Of a stretch of DNA of 64,000 nucleotides, positions 8,389 through 17,666 are shown one piece after another; within the stretch, counting starts at the first letter, position 1; each line of letters starts with the position of its first letter. The stretch is from [Clostridium] fimetarium (GTDB lineage Bacteria > Bacillota > Clostridia > Lachnospirales > Lachnospiraceae): positions 434,001-498,000 of the forward strand of contig NZ_FOJI01000001.1 of the NCBI RefSeq assembly GCF_900111235.1, written 5' to 3'. Both the position numbers and the translations under genes were made by a program. The notes under the pieces were generated by a model. That model saw only the letters and a program-made list of their open reading frames with translations. It was not told where the DNA came from and ran no database searches.

Positions 8389-9225
8389 ATGAATACAGTA
8401 TTTGCATTATGGAAAAGGGGATTGAAAGCCTTTATAAGAAATAGAACAGGTTTGATTTTTTCACTGATATTCCCATTTTTCTTCGTTTATGTATTTGGTG
8501 CAATTTTTAAAAATGACTTTATTGCAAATCCAATTGCATATATGCTTTCTGGAGTAATTATAACGACGGTTTTTGAAAGTTCACTTAATCTAGCATCGTC
8601 AACGGTAGATGATATGGTAAGTGGATTTATGAAGGAAGTTTTAGTGTCACCTGCCAAACGAATAGCCGTTGCAATGGGACAACTATTATCAGCAGCTACT
8701 GTAGCTACAGTACAAGGAATTTTAATTTTAATAATTGGATTGTTTATTGGCATTAAATTTACGACATGGACAACACCGATTTATATCCTTTTCGCAATGA
8801 TTTTTGTTGGACTTGCTTTTTCTGGAGTTGGGTTATTTTTAGCAACGATTGTACGTAGTGGTCAAACTTTTCAAATAGTTAAAACCGCAGTAACTATGCC
8901 TTTAACATTTGTATCAGGTGCGTATATACCCATATCGATGTTACCAGATACACTAAAATATGTTGCATATTTGAATCCAATGACTTATGCAACGGCATTT
9001 TTTCGAATGATTGTTTTGGAAAAAACGAATTTATCGACTGCCGAACTGGTGAAAGAAGGGCTGGCAATTGATATCAATGGCTTTGTTGTAACGCCAATCA
9101 TGTCATTTGCAATCATAGTAACAATCGGCTTTATATTTTTAATATTATCTACCAATTCATTTGTAAAAACAGATTTTTCTCGAGTTAATAGAAGCTCCAG
9201 TGATGCTAGTGCATTATGGGGTTAG
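8389..9225 (+). CDS. ABC-2 type exporter, permease subunit (DrrB-like)
   Basis: A 278-residue integral membrane protein with about six hydrophobic segments (residues 20-40, 50-70, 100-122, 130-155, 165-185, 235-260). The central SGAYIPISMLPDTLKYVAYLNPMTYA motif is characteristic of ABC-2 permeases. It partners the ATPase encoded immediately upstream; TTAGGAGGAGA before the start is a strong ribosome site. A terminator at 9273-9304 closes the two-gene operon. Confidence 0.9.
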   Translation: MNTVFALWKRGLKAFIRNRTGLIFSLIFPFFFVYVFGAIFKNDFIANPIAYMLSGVIITTVFESSLNLASSTVDDMVSGFMKEVLVSPAKRIAVAMGQLLSAATVATVQGILILIIGLFIGIKFTTWTTPIYILFAMIFVGLAFSGVGLFLATIVRSGQTFQIVKTAVTMPLTFVSGAYIPISMLPDTLKYVAYLNPMTYATAFFRMIVLEKTNLSTAELVKEGLAIDINGFVVTPIMSFAIIVTIGFIFLILSTNSFVKTDFSRVNRSSSDASALWG

Positions 9226-9272
9226 ATCCACATACAATGCTATGAATATATTTTTAAATATCAAATCCTGTG

Positions 9273-9304
9273 AAAGTGCATGACTAATCGTCTGCACTTT
9301 TTTA
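9273..9304 (+). terminator. Terminator of the ABC-2 exporter operon
   Basis: AAAGTGCA and TGCACTTT flank a 12-base loop, followed by a T run (TTTTTTA). Confidence 0.8.
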
Positions 9305-9392
9305 TTTCCTTAAAAACATTCTTAATTTGAATCATATTATTGATACAAATGACAATACTACATATGAGAAGGATTTGGAGGAGGTTAAAAAA

Positions 9393-10709
9393 TTGAAATC
9401 AATATGGACGGATAGTGTCAAACCACCTACTTTTAAAAAATTAAAAGGTCAAATTAATACCGATGTTTTGATAATTGGAGGCGGAATATGTGGAATTCTA
9501 TGTGCATTCTTTCTTAAACAACAAGGCATTGATTATATTTTAGTTGAGGGTGATACAATTGGATCCGGTATCACAAAAAATACAACAGCAAAAATAACAT
9601 CTCAGCATGGATTGATATATGATAAGTTAATACGAAGTGCAGGCCACGAAAAAGCAAAAATGTATTTGGATGCAAATCAATTGGCCATCTCAAAGTACAG
9701 AGAGGTATGTAAGAATATTGAATGTAATTTTGAAGATAAATGTGCTTATACCTATACATTAACAGATATAAAAAAAATCGAAAAAGAAGTTCGTGCAGTT
9801 AATTCTCTTGGATTTAACTGTGATTACGTAGATAAAACAAATTTGCCTTTTGATATAAAAGGAGCAATTGAATTTCAAAATCAAGCACAATTTAATCCAC
9901 TGAAATTTATTTATGAAATATCAAAAGACCTTAATATTTATGAAAATTCCTTTATAAAAGATATTGGTTTAGATGATCATATAGCATTTACAAATGATGC
10001 AGTGATAACAGCAAAGAATTTTATAGTTACGACACATTTTCCATTTATCAATACACATGGTAGTTATTTTCTTAAGATGTATCAGCATCGATCATATGCA
10101 ATAGCCCTTGAAAATGCGCAAAATGTAAATGGTATGTTCGTTGATGAAGCTAAGAATGGTATGTCATTTAGAAATTATGAAAATCTATTAATTGTTGGTG
10201 GCGGGGATCATAGAACCGGTAAATCGGGAGGAAACTATACAGAATTAAGACAGTTTGTGCAAAAATATTATCCGAATTCAGTTGAAAAATATAATTGGGC
10301 GACGCAAGATTGTATGTCGCTTGATGGAATACCTTATATAGGTCATTACTCAAAATCCACAGCAAACTTATTTGTTGCATCAGGTTTTAATAAATGGGGG
10401 ATCTCATCATCTATGGTTTCAGCAATGATATTATCTGATATGGTGGTTGGTAAAACAAATGAATTTCAGGAGGTATTTTCACCACACAGAAGCATGCTAA
10501 AGTTACAACTTTTAGTGAATGGATTCGAGGCGGTTACGAATTTGCTAACAGTTTCAACAAAACGTTGCCCACATATGGGCTGCGCTTTGAAATGGAATGG
10601 TACAGAATTTTCTTGGGATTGCCCTTGCCATGGTTCAAGATTTGAGGAGAATGGTAAACTAATTGATAATCCTTCGACGGGATCATGTAAGAGCTTAAAA
10701 AAGTCATGA
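9393..10709 (+). CDS. FAD-dependent oxidoreductase with C-terminal Rieske [2Fe-2S] domain
   Basis: The proposed start is TTG at 9393, 8 bases after a strong GGAGGAGG, giving the family-typical opening MKSIWTDSVKPP; an upstream in-frame TTG at 9327 has no ribosome site. The N-terminal DAO/GlpO-like fold has the FAD-binding VLIIGGGICGILCAFFLKQ at about residue 29, followed by GSGITKNTTAKITSQHG. The C-terminus holds the Rieske ligands CPHMGC and CPCHGSRF, here ending NGKLIDNPSTG. Enzymes of this architecture are cytoplasmic flavoproteins with an added iron-sulfur electron-transfer domain; the substrate is undetermined. It stands alone between the exporter terminator and the c-di-GMP riboswitch region. 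Confidence 0.87.
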   Translation: MKSIWTDSVKPPTFKKLKGQINTDVLIIGGGICGILCAFFLKQQGIDYILVEGDTIGSGITKNTTAKITSQHGLIYDKLIRSAGHEKAKMYLDANQLAISKYREVCKNIECNFEDKCAYTYTLTDIKKIEKEVRAVNSLGFNCDYVDKTNLPFDIKGAIEFQNQAQFNPLKFIYEISKDLNIYENSFIKDIGLDDHIAFTNDAVITAKNFIVTTHFPFINTHGSYFLKMYQHRSYAIALENAQNVNGMFVDEAKNGMSFRNYENLLIVGGGDHRTGKSGGNYTELRQFVQKYYPNSVEKYNWATQDCMSLDGIPYIGHYSKSTANLFVASGFNKWGISSSMVSAMILSDMVVGKTNEFQEVFSPHRSMLKLQLLVNGFEAVTNLLTVSTKRCPHMGCALKWNGTEFSWDCPCHGSRFEENGKLIDNPSTGSCKSLKKS

Positions 10710-10856
10710 AACGTTAGGCTATGCTGATTTAAAAATGGAATTTAGTTGGATTTATTCGAGTAATGATGTAGATGAGTGGACTTCAAATTTCGACATAATA
10801 TTGCAATTTAAATATATAATTTGTAAAAAAATGGAAATTTTTGTATGCTTTTACTA

Positions 10857-10885
10857 TTGCTTTTGAAGTATAATTATTGTATTAT
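10857..10885 (+). promoter_or_regulatory. Sigma-70-type promoter for the c-di-GMP riboswitch transcript
   Basis: TTGCTT at 10857-10862 and TATTAT at 10880-10885 with a 17-base spacer. Predicted transcription start is about 10892, immediately before the aptamer. Nothing recognisable lies between 10710 and 10856. Confidence 0.6.
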
Positions 10886-10895
10886 TATAAGAATT

Positions 10896-10978
10896 GATAA
10901 AGGCAAACTTGTTGAAAAATAACGACGCAAAGCTATGAGTCTAAGGTGTGAATACGCTAAGATAGTCAAGCTACCAAA
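10896..10978 (+). promoter_or_regulatory. Cyclic di-GMP-I (GEMM-I) riboswitch aptamer
   Basis: The conserved GEMM-I features appear in order: GATAAAGGCAAAC, a P2 stem TTGTT/AATAA capped by a GAAA tetraloop, the invariant GACGCAAAGC, a P3 stem containing CTAAGG, and the closing GTCAAGCTACC. It binds c-di-GMP. It lies in the leader of a GGDEF-EAL gene, so it likely provides feedback on c-di-GMP metabolism. The downstream terminator at 11019-11052 and a competing pairing (GAACTAT 10987-10993 with ATAGTTC 11041-11047) form the expression platform. Confidence 0.88.
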
Positions 10979-11018
10979 GTAAGATAGAACTATATTATTA
11001 AAATATAGAATATTATTT

Positions 11019-11052
11019 GAGCTGTGGTGATCCAATTACCATAGTTCTTTTT
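11019..11052 (+). terminator. Riboswitch-controlled terminator
   Basis: GAGCTGTGGT pairs with ACCATAGTTC (10 bp with G-U pairs) around a 9-base loop, then five T. The 3' arm can instead pair with GAACTAT at 10987-10993, an antiterminator next to the aptamer. Confidence 0.82.
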
Positions 11053-11217
11053 AATTAGAATACATATTTTACAGATATAATTTTTACAACATATTATTAA
11101 ACAAGTAGGACATATATATCTAATCAAGTGAAGAAGTTACATATAAGTAAAGGGAAAATTATATGACAAGGAGACAAGTATTTTTATGAATGTCAAGATA
11201 AATCTTAGGTTGAGAGT

Positions 11218-12960
11218 ATGCTAGAAAATAGACAGATATCTCAAAATTCAGATATAACATATGGCAAAAAATCAGCAATTGAACAAGTTTTTAATTATGC
11301 GCTAAATAATGATGAAAATTTTTTTGCAGATGCAAATGTTATTATAGCAACATGGAATTCGCAGGGGCGAATAACAAGAATCAATCCATTTGGCCAAAAG
11401 GTATTTGGCTATTCTGAGGAAGAAATAATCAATAAAAGGTGGGAGCTATTACTTGTAAACAAAGATGACAGGTTTAAGATTGTTAATGATTTTATTCAGA
11501 TCAGTAAGGGGCTACGGATCACAAATCATGATATTGAATTCATATCAAAACAAAACAAAAAGATTGACATTATGTGGAATCATAGTTTGATGAACTATTC
11601 CAATAATCAGTCAGAGGTTTTATCTATTGGAATAGATATCACAAATAGAAAGTTATTAGAAGAAAAACTTAGTAGAATAGCATATTACGATGACTTGACA
11701 GGTCTTCAAAATCGGTCATTTTTTGTTAAGGAAGTAAAGCAATTAATTGAGGTTAAATCACAATTTACTTTGGTGCATATTAACATAGATAATTTTAGTC
11801 AAATAAATGATACATTGAACTACGCAAGTGGTGATCACTTTCTGCAATATGTCGCTTCTATGCTATCTGAATTCATAAAAGCTCCCGATAAAGTAGCAAG
11901 ACTTAGCGGTGACGAATTTGCTATTTTATTTTATGATATGATTGACAAGGATGTAATTGAAAATAGATTAAAGTCGCTAGATGAATATATAGGTCCATCA
12001 TGGGAAGTTAACCATAATGAATTTTTCATATCAGCCAGTAAAGGAATTGCGATGTTTCCTAAAGATGGAGCAGATAGTAATGCTATTTTTAGAAATGCTA
12101 ATATTGCAATGAACAAAGCAAAAAAGCAGGGAAAAGGTAGAGCTGTCTTTTATATGGAACAGATTCTGAAGGAAAATAACGAAAATATTAAATTATCAAA
12201 TCAACTACAATATGCAATAAAAAATAATGAATTAGTACTTTACTATCAGCCCCAGTATGAGCTGACTTCCGGTAAAATATCAGGATTTGAAGCATTGGTT
12301 CGATGGAATCATCCCCAAAAAGGATTGATTCCACCGATGAAATTCATTCCAATGGCCGAAGAAACAGGTCAAATATATGAGCTGGAAAGGTGGATTATTG
12401 AAACCGCCTTAAAACGTAAATTGATATTTGAAAAAGAAGGTAAAAAAGATCTATATATTTCTATTAATTTATCTAGCAAATCATTGTCAAGTGAATTGAA
12501 TTTCACAGAGTTAGAGCATATATTTTCAAATTACGACATTGACTATTCGCATATAGTTATAGAAATCACTGAAACGGCTATCATTTCTGATATGGGATTT
12601 GCAGTGGAAAGACTAAAAAGGCTAAGGCGATTAGGTATGAAAATAGCTTTAGATGACTTTGGAACGGGTTACTCATCTCTTATCCATTTAAAGGACCTGC
12701 CAATTGATATAGTGAAATTAGATAGAAATTTTGTTAGTAGCATAGAAGAGCGAGGCAAGGCTTCCGTGATTATTAAGGCATTACTTTACTTAGCATTAGA
12801 TCTTGATTATGAAGTTGTGGCAGAAGGTATAGAAACAAAAGAGCAATTAGAATATTTAAAAAAATATAAATGTGAGACTGGACAAGGATATTTGATGAGT
12901 AAGCCTATTACAATTGAAGAGGTTCAGCAATTATTATTACTTGATAAAGATAATATGTAA
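11218..12960 (+). CDS. PAS-GGDEF-EAL c-di-GMP signalling protein
   Basis: A 580-residue cytoplasmic protein. A PAS domain covers about residues 35-145 (IIATWNSQGRITRINPFGQKVFGYSEEEI). The GGDEF domain (about 155-310) carries DDLTGLQNRSFF and the active-site signature SGDEF. The EAL domain (about 325-575) has EALVRW, EITETA, DDFGTGYSSL, KLDRNFV and VAEGIET, the metal and catalytic residues of an active phosphodiesterase. Both catalytic halves look competent; which dominates cannot be told. The ATG at 11218 has a weak ribosome site (TTAGGTTGAG) and overlaps the end of a 12-codon upstream frame with a better AAGGAG, suggesting coupling. Transcription is gated by the c-di-GMP riboswitch upstream. 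Confidence 0.92.
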   Translation: MLENRQISQNSDITYGKKSAIEQVFNYALNNDENFFADANVIIATWNSQGRITRINPFGQKVFGYSEEEIINKRWELLLVNKDDRFKIVNDFIQISKGLRITNHDIEFISKQNKKIDIMWNHSLMNYSNNQSEVLSIGIDITNRKLLEEKLSRIAYYDDLTGLQNRSFFVKEVKQLIEVKSQFTLVHINIDNFSQINDTLNYASGDHFLQYVASMLSEFIKAPDKVARLSGDEFAILFYDMIDKDVIENRLKSLDEYIGPSWEVNHNEFFISASKGIAMFPKDGADSNAIFRNANIAMNKAKKQGKGRAVFYMEQILKENNENIKLSNQLQYAIKNNELVLYYQPQYELTSGKISGFEALVRWNHPQKGLIPPMKFIPMAEETGQIYELERWIIETALKRKLIFEKEGKKDLYISINLSSKSLSSELNFTELEHIFSNYDIDYSHIVIEITETAIISDMGFAVERLKRLRRLGMKIALDDFGTGYSSLIHLKDLPIDIVKLDRNFVSSIEERGKASVIIKALLYLALDLDYEVVAEGIETKEQLEYLKKYKCETGQGYLMSKPITIEEVQQLLLLDKDNM

Positions 12961-12975
12961 TTACGAAAATTAATA

Positions 12976-13080
12976 ATGTTTATGTTCATGTTAGCTACTG
13001 TTATTTCTAGTAGCGTAGTGGAAGTAAATATAGCAATGAATGAAGTGGCCACAGCAACAGAATGGCTAGCAACTCAATAA
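12976..13080 (+). pseudogene. Possible remnant of an MFS (DHA2-type) transporter N-terminus
   Basis: A 34-codon frame, MFMFMLATVISSSVVEVNIA followed by MNEVATATEWLATQ and a stop. It resembles the first membrane helix and WLxT motif of EmrB/QacA-type transporters, with no coding continuation. No clear ribosome site. It may be a decayed fragment or chance; confidence is low. Confidence 0.35.
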
Positions 13081-13108
13081 ATTTACAATATAATCGATTT
13101 AAAATTTT

Positions 13109-13154
13109 AGAGATTCAAAGATTGCATTCGGTTCATCTTTGACTCTCTTTTTTT
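13109..13154 (+). terminator. Terminator downstream of the GGDEF-EAL gene
   Basis: AGAGATTCAAAGAT and ATCTTTGACTCTCT form a long stem with one or two mismatches, then seven or more T. Confidence 0.85.
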
Positions 13155-13194
13155 ATAGACTAATAATCAAAATAAAAACATATGGAGGATACAA

Positions 13195-15183
13195 ATGAAA
13201 AGTATAAAAACAAAATTAATTATCAATTTTTCGTTATTGATATTATTATCATCAGTGGTTTTAGGGGTGATTTCCATAATAAGTTCAAGTAATTCGATTA
13301 CGAAAGAAGCGGAAAAATCTCTAACTTCACTAGTACAAGAGGATTCGAAATTAACAGCTAGCAGATTAGAAATTCAAAAACGGACACTGGAAATGTTAGC
13401 GCTTAATGAAAATATTCAGAAGATGGACTGGATATCTCAGCAGCCTATATTGAAAGAGTTAGTTAAAGAAACAGACTTTTTAGATATTGCAATTGTACAA
13501 ATGAATGGTACTGCTAATTATTCTGATGGTACTACAAGTAACTTAGCAGATAGAGATTATATTAAAAAAGCTTTAAGCGGAGAACCGGCTGTATCTGATG
13601 TGTTAATCAGTCAGGTGACAAAACAACCAGTAATAATGGTAGCGGCGCCTATATATAAATCAGGCATCATAGTTGGAGCGTTAATTGGTCGTAGAGATGG
13701 AAATGCTTTAAGTGAAATTGTAGATGATACTGGATATGGTAATGAAGGATATGGTTATATTATAAATGGTGCAGGCACCGTAATCGCTCATCCAGATAGG
13801 GATAAAGTAGTGAATCAATATTCACCAATTGAAGCAGCTAAGAAAGACTCAAGTTTATTATCCGTATCTGATTTAATTGAAAAAGTCATTATTGCAAAGA
13901 ATGGTGTAAGTACATATAAGTTCGATGGTAATAATTTATATGCAGGATATGCTCCAATCGAAGGTACTGACTGGATATTTGTAATTACAGCTAATCAAAA
14001 TGAAGTATTAGCTGCAATACCAACACTGCAAAATACGTTAATGATTGTTATTGCAATTACTTTATTATTAAGTATTATAGTTATTTATTTGATTGGTAAT
14101 TCTATAACAAAACCAATTATTAAGACTGTTCATCACTCAGAAAAAATTGCAAATTTAGATATATCAGTTAATGTTGAACAAAAGTATTTAGATAAAAAAG
14201 ATGAAATTGGAATCTTATCACGAGCACTTCAAAGTATTACCGAGAGCATAAGAGGAATTGTAGTAGAAATCAGTGATTCTTCAGAGCAGTTAGCGGCCTC
14301 TTCAGAAGAATTGACAGCAACCTCTCAGCAATCAGCGAATGCAGCAGATGAAGTGTCTACCGCTATTGAGGAAATTGCGAAAGGCGCCTCAGATCAGGCA
14401 AAACAAACTGAGATTGGTTCTGAAAAGGCAGGAAAGCTAGGGGAAGTGATTGGAAAAGACCAAAATCATCTAAGAATTTTAAATGCAGCAACAGGAAAAG
14501 TAGTTGAAGATCTTAAAGTTGGTTTGAAGGAGATAGATTTCTTATATGAAAAAACAGAGGAAAGTAACAAAGCGTCAATGGAGATTCACGATGTAATATT
14601 AAAAACCAATGAAAGTTCTAATAAAATAGGGGAAGCAAGTAATGTTATATCTTCAATTGCAGATCAAACTAATTTGCTATCATTAAATGCTGCGATTGAA
14701 GCTGCACGAGCTGGTGAGGCAGGAAGAGGATTTTCAGTAGTTGCAGAAGAAATTAGAAAACTTGCCGAGCAGTCAGCAATTTCTACTAGAGATATTGACG
14801 AGATGGTCAAGGAGTTGCAGATGAATTCACAACAGGCGGTTAATACGATTGAAAAAATGTCTGTGATAATTAAAGAGCAAACGGAAAGCGTAACAAATAA
14901 TAAAAATAATTATCTCGAAATTAAGGAAGCAATAATTGAAACAGAGGAAGCAGTTAGACAATTAAATATATCTGGTGAAGAGATGAACGAAATGAAAATG
15001 GATATACTGGATACATTACAAAGCCTTTCTGCTATTGCAGAAGAGAATTCTGCGGCTACCGAACAAGTAACTGCATCAATGGAAGAGCAAACTGCATCAG
15101 TTGAAGAAATTGCAAATTCTAGTGAAGGATTAGCAACACTAGCGCAAAATCTACAAATGGTAATTAAGAAGTTTAGCATCTAA
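13195..15183 (+). CDS. Methyl-accepting chemotaxis protein (Cache-type sensor)
   Basis: A 662-residue transmembrane receptor. The first membrane helix is at residues 7-29. A periplasm-side equivalent dCache domain (about 40-275) contains [20 protein letters not shown] and [17 protein letters not shown]. The second membrane helix is at about 283-305, followed by a HAMP segment ([11 protein letters not shown]). The cytoplasmic signalling domain is built around the hairpin tip [19 protein letters not shown]. Such receptors relay small-molecule binding to CheA/CheW and flagella. The Cache domain type binds organic acids or amino acids, but the ligand is not predictable. ATATGGAGG precedes the ATG. 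Monocistronic, bounded by terminators on both sides. Confidence 0.94.
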   Translation: MKSIKTKLIINFSLLILLSSVVLGVISIISSSNSITKEAEKSLTSLVQEDSKLTASRLEIQKRTLEMLALNENIQKMDWISQQPILKELVKETDFLDIAIVQMNGTANYSDGTTSNLADRDYIKKALSGEPAVSDVLISQVTKQPVIMVAAPIYKSGIIVGALIGRRDGNALSEIVDDTGYGNEGYGYIINGAGTVIAHPDRDKVVNQYSPIEAAKKDSSLLSVSDLIEKVIIAKNGVSTYKFDGNNLYAGYAPIEGTDWIFVITANQNEVLAAIPTLQNTLMIVIAITLLLSIIVIYLIGNSITKPIIKTVHHSEKIANLDISVNVEQKYLDKKDEIGILSRALQSITESIRGIVVEISDSSEQLAASSEELTATSQQSANAADEVSTAIEEIAKGASDQAKQTEIGSEKAGKLGEVIGKDQNHLRILNAATGKVVEDLKVGLKEIDFLYEKTEESNKASMEIHDVILKTNESSNKIGEASNVISSIADQTNLLSLNAAIEAARAGEAGRGFSVVAEEIRKLAEQSAISTRDIDEMVKELQMNSQQAVNTIEKMSVIIKEQTESVTNNKNNYLEIKEAIIETEEAVRQLNISGEEMNEMKMDILDTLQSLSAIAEENSAATEQVTASMEEQTASVEEIANSSEGLATLAQNLQMVIKKFSI

Positions 15184-15238
15184 ACTAATTATTGGACTAT
15201 ATATATAGTTCCAATCAAAGTAAATCCAGTAAATAGAA

Positions 15239-15294
15239 AGAACGCATCGCAAAATAACTTTATTATAAGTTACAATGCGATACGTTCTTTTTTT
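15239..15294 (+). terminator. Terminator of the chemoreceptor gene
   Basis: AGAACGCATCGCA pairs with TGCGATACGTTCT (one mismatch) around an AT-rich loop, followed by seven T. Confidence 0.85.
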
Positions 15295-15313
15295 ATCGTA
15301 CATACGTACTTCG

Positions 15314-15802
15314 TTAAAGAAATATAATTTTGCAAAGCTGAGATCCAGATTTTGTGCGAAAGATTTTGTTATATGCTGATAAAATGGCTTCTTTAGTCAA
15401 TCCATCCTCGTACATATTAACAAGAAAATCTGCCTCCACCAAAATCTGATAGTCTATCCCATTGATATTATTATAAGTGTGGTGGTAGCCAACCAGATAA
15501 CAGACACGCTCGATTATATTATCGTCATAGTTTAGTTCTGTTAGCATTTGCTTTGCAATTGCAGGGCCCTCCTGCTCTTGCAGTTTGCCATTGCAGTTAC
15601 CATATTTTTCTTCCGAAATTTTGATGCCGATGTCATGAACGATGGCGGCAATCTCCAGAATGTTTTGTGTGCTAGCATTCAATCCTTCCAACTCACCAAT
15701 CATTTTTGCAAAGCTATGAACCTTTATAAAATGTTGGATTCGTTTGGGATCACCAGAGTAATATTCCATCATCTTCTGTTGTAATATGATTTGTGATTTC
15801 AT
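15314..15802 (-). CDS. HD-domain phosphohydrolase family protein
   Basis: The start chosen is the ATG at 15802 (MKSQIILQQKMMEYYSGDPK), 162 residues, because GAGGGA lies just upstream and a hairpin repeat (CTTGCAAAAGCAAG) sits before it; a longer frame to 15871 exists. It has the HD-superfamily metal ligands: H in RIQHFIKVH, the AAIVHDIG doublet, and the downstream HHTYN. Small stand-alone HD proteins of this type hydrolyse nucleotides or phosphates; the substrate is unknown. It converges with the chemoreceptor gene and is separated from the LCP genes by 116 bases. Confidence 0.82.
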   Translation of the reverse strand: MKSQIILQQKMMEYYSGDPKRIQHFIKVHSFAKMIGELEGLNASTQNILEIAAIVHDIGIKISEEKYGNCNGKLQEQEGPAIAKQMLTELNYDDNIIERVCYLVGYHHTYNNINGIDYQILVEADFLVNMYEDGLTKEAILSAYNKIFRTKSGSQLCKIIFL

Positions 15803-15917
15803 AGATTCCCTCATTTTCGATGGCTTGCTTTTGCAAGACTTAATATCAAGTTTGATTTCCTTCTCATACAAATTTCTTTGCCATATATTTTAGTTTGGAA
15901 TTTATCATAATAAAATC

Positions 15918-17519
15918 TTACTGAGCAGTGGTAGCACTTTCAGTGGCGCTTTCAAGGAACGCATTAACATCAAAAACATCCCCATTTCTAACTTTACTCA
16001 TAAGTTTAATAGCTTTATTGATTGAAGTGTTGTCTGGTAAAATGACAGACATGGCTGGAAGTGTTTGTGGATAAAAGCCTGAAGGATAATACTTATCATC
16101 AGTAATACCAGTTGTATTATATGTTTGCACATTCCATGGTGTTGGATCATTTAGCATATCTTTGATAATTGATGATATGTTTCCTTGAGGCATATTTGTA
16201 GAAAACATACCAGATAAAGAATCCATTAATTCCGCATAAGATGTAAGAATTGCAGGGGATGAGGCTTTTGCAATAAGACCTTGGAGTGCAAACATTTGAT
16301 CGCGGCCACGTTGGTTATCACCAAGCGCTGCAAATGCCATACGCTCTCTACAGAAAGCGAGAACTTTTTCACCATCACAATCACCATTTACTCCAACTAC
16401 AAAGTGGTACTTATTAATAGATGTCTCATAAGTTGTATAAAAGTCTACCTCAGAGTTAATATTGATATGGCCTAAAGCATCAACTATTTTCACAGTACCC
16501 GAGAAGTTAATTCTAGCATAATAATCAATATTTATTCCATAAAGATTATCGAGTGTCGTTATTACAGCATCTGTTCCAAAGTTCCCGGCATGAGTAAGCT
16601 TGTCCGTCTTTATTCCATCTTCCGCTAAGGAATATATTTTGAAATAATAATCGCGAGGCGTAGTTACAAGAAGAACTTGTTTGGTTTCAGGGTTAAAAGT
16701 GGCGATAATATTAACATCGTTTTTCGTTGACTCTGAATCAAGACCGTTACGTGAATCATTACCTCCAATATAGATCGTAAATGGTTCAGTCACAACATTT
16801 TTTGCAGGTTTTGTTATTTTGGTTTCAAATTTGATGGTTTCAAGAATCTTTGTCTTTTCATTAAAATCACTAAATCTTTGTTCTATCTCAGATCTGAAAG
16901 ATTCATTTAAAATAATAGCTTGTACATTTTGATCATATAGAGCTTTCCCAAGTGACTCCCAGTCATCACAAGTCTGTGTTTTAAGATTCGTATTAAGTTC
17001 GTCATTGATCTTTTTGACTACCTTTTCACTGTTCGCAGAATCAATTAAAGCATTGTATCCAAAAGTATAATCTTTTGCATTGCTTAAAGAATTAGCAGAA
17101 TCAGTGTTTAGAACAATAATTGAAAAGTAATCAGTTTGAATATTAGTACCAGATATTGAACTTATCATGCTATCTGTTTGGTGAATATATAGGGATCCGG
17201 TAAATAATAGTATGCTTAGAAAAACAGCAAGTGTTTTACCAATGATATGAGCCTTGGTAAGCTGAGAAACGATATTGTATATTGTAATTAAGAAGAGACT
17301 TATAATTACAATAACTATGTATTTATCAGGAATGATATTTAATTTAAACAACAGACATAAAAACACAATTGTTATTATGGCTTGAAGTGATACTAGTATG
17401 TAGCCAATTCCACGAGTTCGAATTTTCTTTTTTCGCTTTAACTCTTTTGGGCTAAGTGAAGAAGAACGCGTAAAAATTAGCTTTATATTATCTCTAATCT
17501 TTGAAAATAAATTTTTCAT
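15918..17519 (-). CDS. LytR-CpsA-Psr (LCP) family cell-wall protein, copy 1
   Basis: A 533-residue membrane-anchored protein. The basic N-terminus is followed by about three hydrophobic helices (residues 33-58, 62-82, 88-108), then an extracytoplasmic region. The LCP catalytic core lies at about residues 255-430: DVNIIATFNPETKQVLLVTTPRDYY, DKLTHAGNFG, YYARINFSG and FCRERMAF...GDNQRGRDQM, with the Arg and Asp residues that bind the polyprenyl-pyrophosphate substrate. LCP enzymes attach teichoic acids, capsule or other glycopolymers to peptidoglycan. A close paralogue lies immediately upstream (17667-19235), with a terminator between them, so each probably has its own promoter. Confidence 0.92.
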   Translation of the reverse strand: MKNLFSKIRDNIKLIFTRSSSLSPKELKRKKKIRTRGIGYILVSLQAIITIVFLCLLFKLNIIPDKYIVIVIISLFLITIYNIVSQLTKAHIIGKTLAVFLSILLFTGSLYIHQTDSMISSISGTNIQTDYFSIIVLNTDSANSLSNAKDYTFGYNALIDSANSEKVVKKINDELNTNLKTQTCDDWESLGKALYDQNVQAIILNESFRSEIEQRFSDFNEKTKILETIKFETKITKPAKNVVTEPFTIYIGGNDSRNGLDSESTKNDVNIIATFNPETKQVLLVTTPRDYYFKIYSLAEDGIKTDKLTHAGNFGTDAVITTLDNLYGINIDYYARINFSGTVKIVDALGHININSEVDFYTTYETSINKYHFVVGVNGDCDGEKVLAFCRERMAFAALGDNQRGRDQMFALQGLIAKASSPAILTSYAELMDSLSGMFSTNMPQGNISSIIKDMLNDPTPWNVQTYNTTGITDDKYYPSGFYPQTLPAMSVILPDNTSINKAIKLMSKVRNGDVFDVNAFLESATESATTAQ

Positions 17520-17605
17520 GTTTGCTCCTATCTGATATGCGAATGATAAATAACATTATACAATAAAATTAAAATAAAACAAAGACAAATTTTGTAAATA
17601 AATGG

Positions 17606-17640
17606 GAAAAAAGCACGTTATGGAATATTCCATAACATGC
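17606..17640 (-). terminator. Terminator between the two LCP genes
   Basis: On the minus strand, a nearly perfect palindrome GCATGTTATGGAAT/ATTCCATAACGTGC followed by six T (A run at 17607-17612 on the plus strand). Confidence 0.85.
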
Positions 17641-17666
17641 TTCGCACCTTTTCTCAATGTTATATA

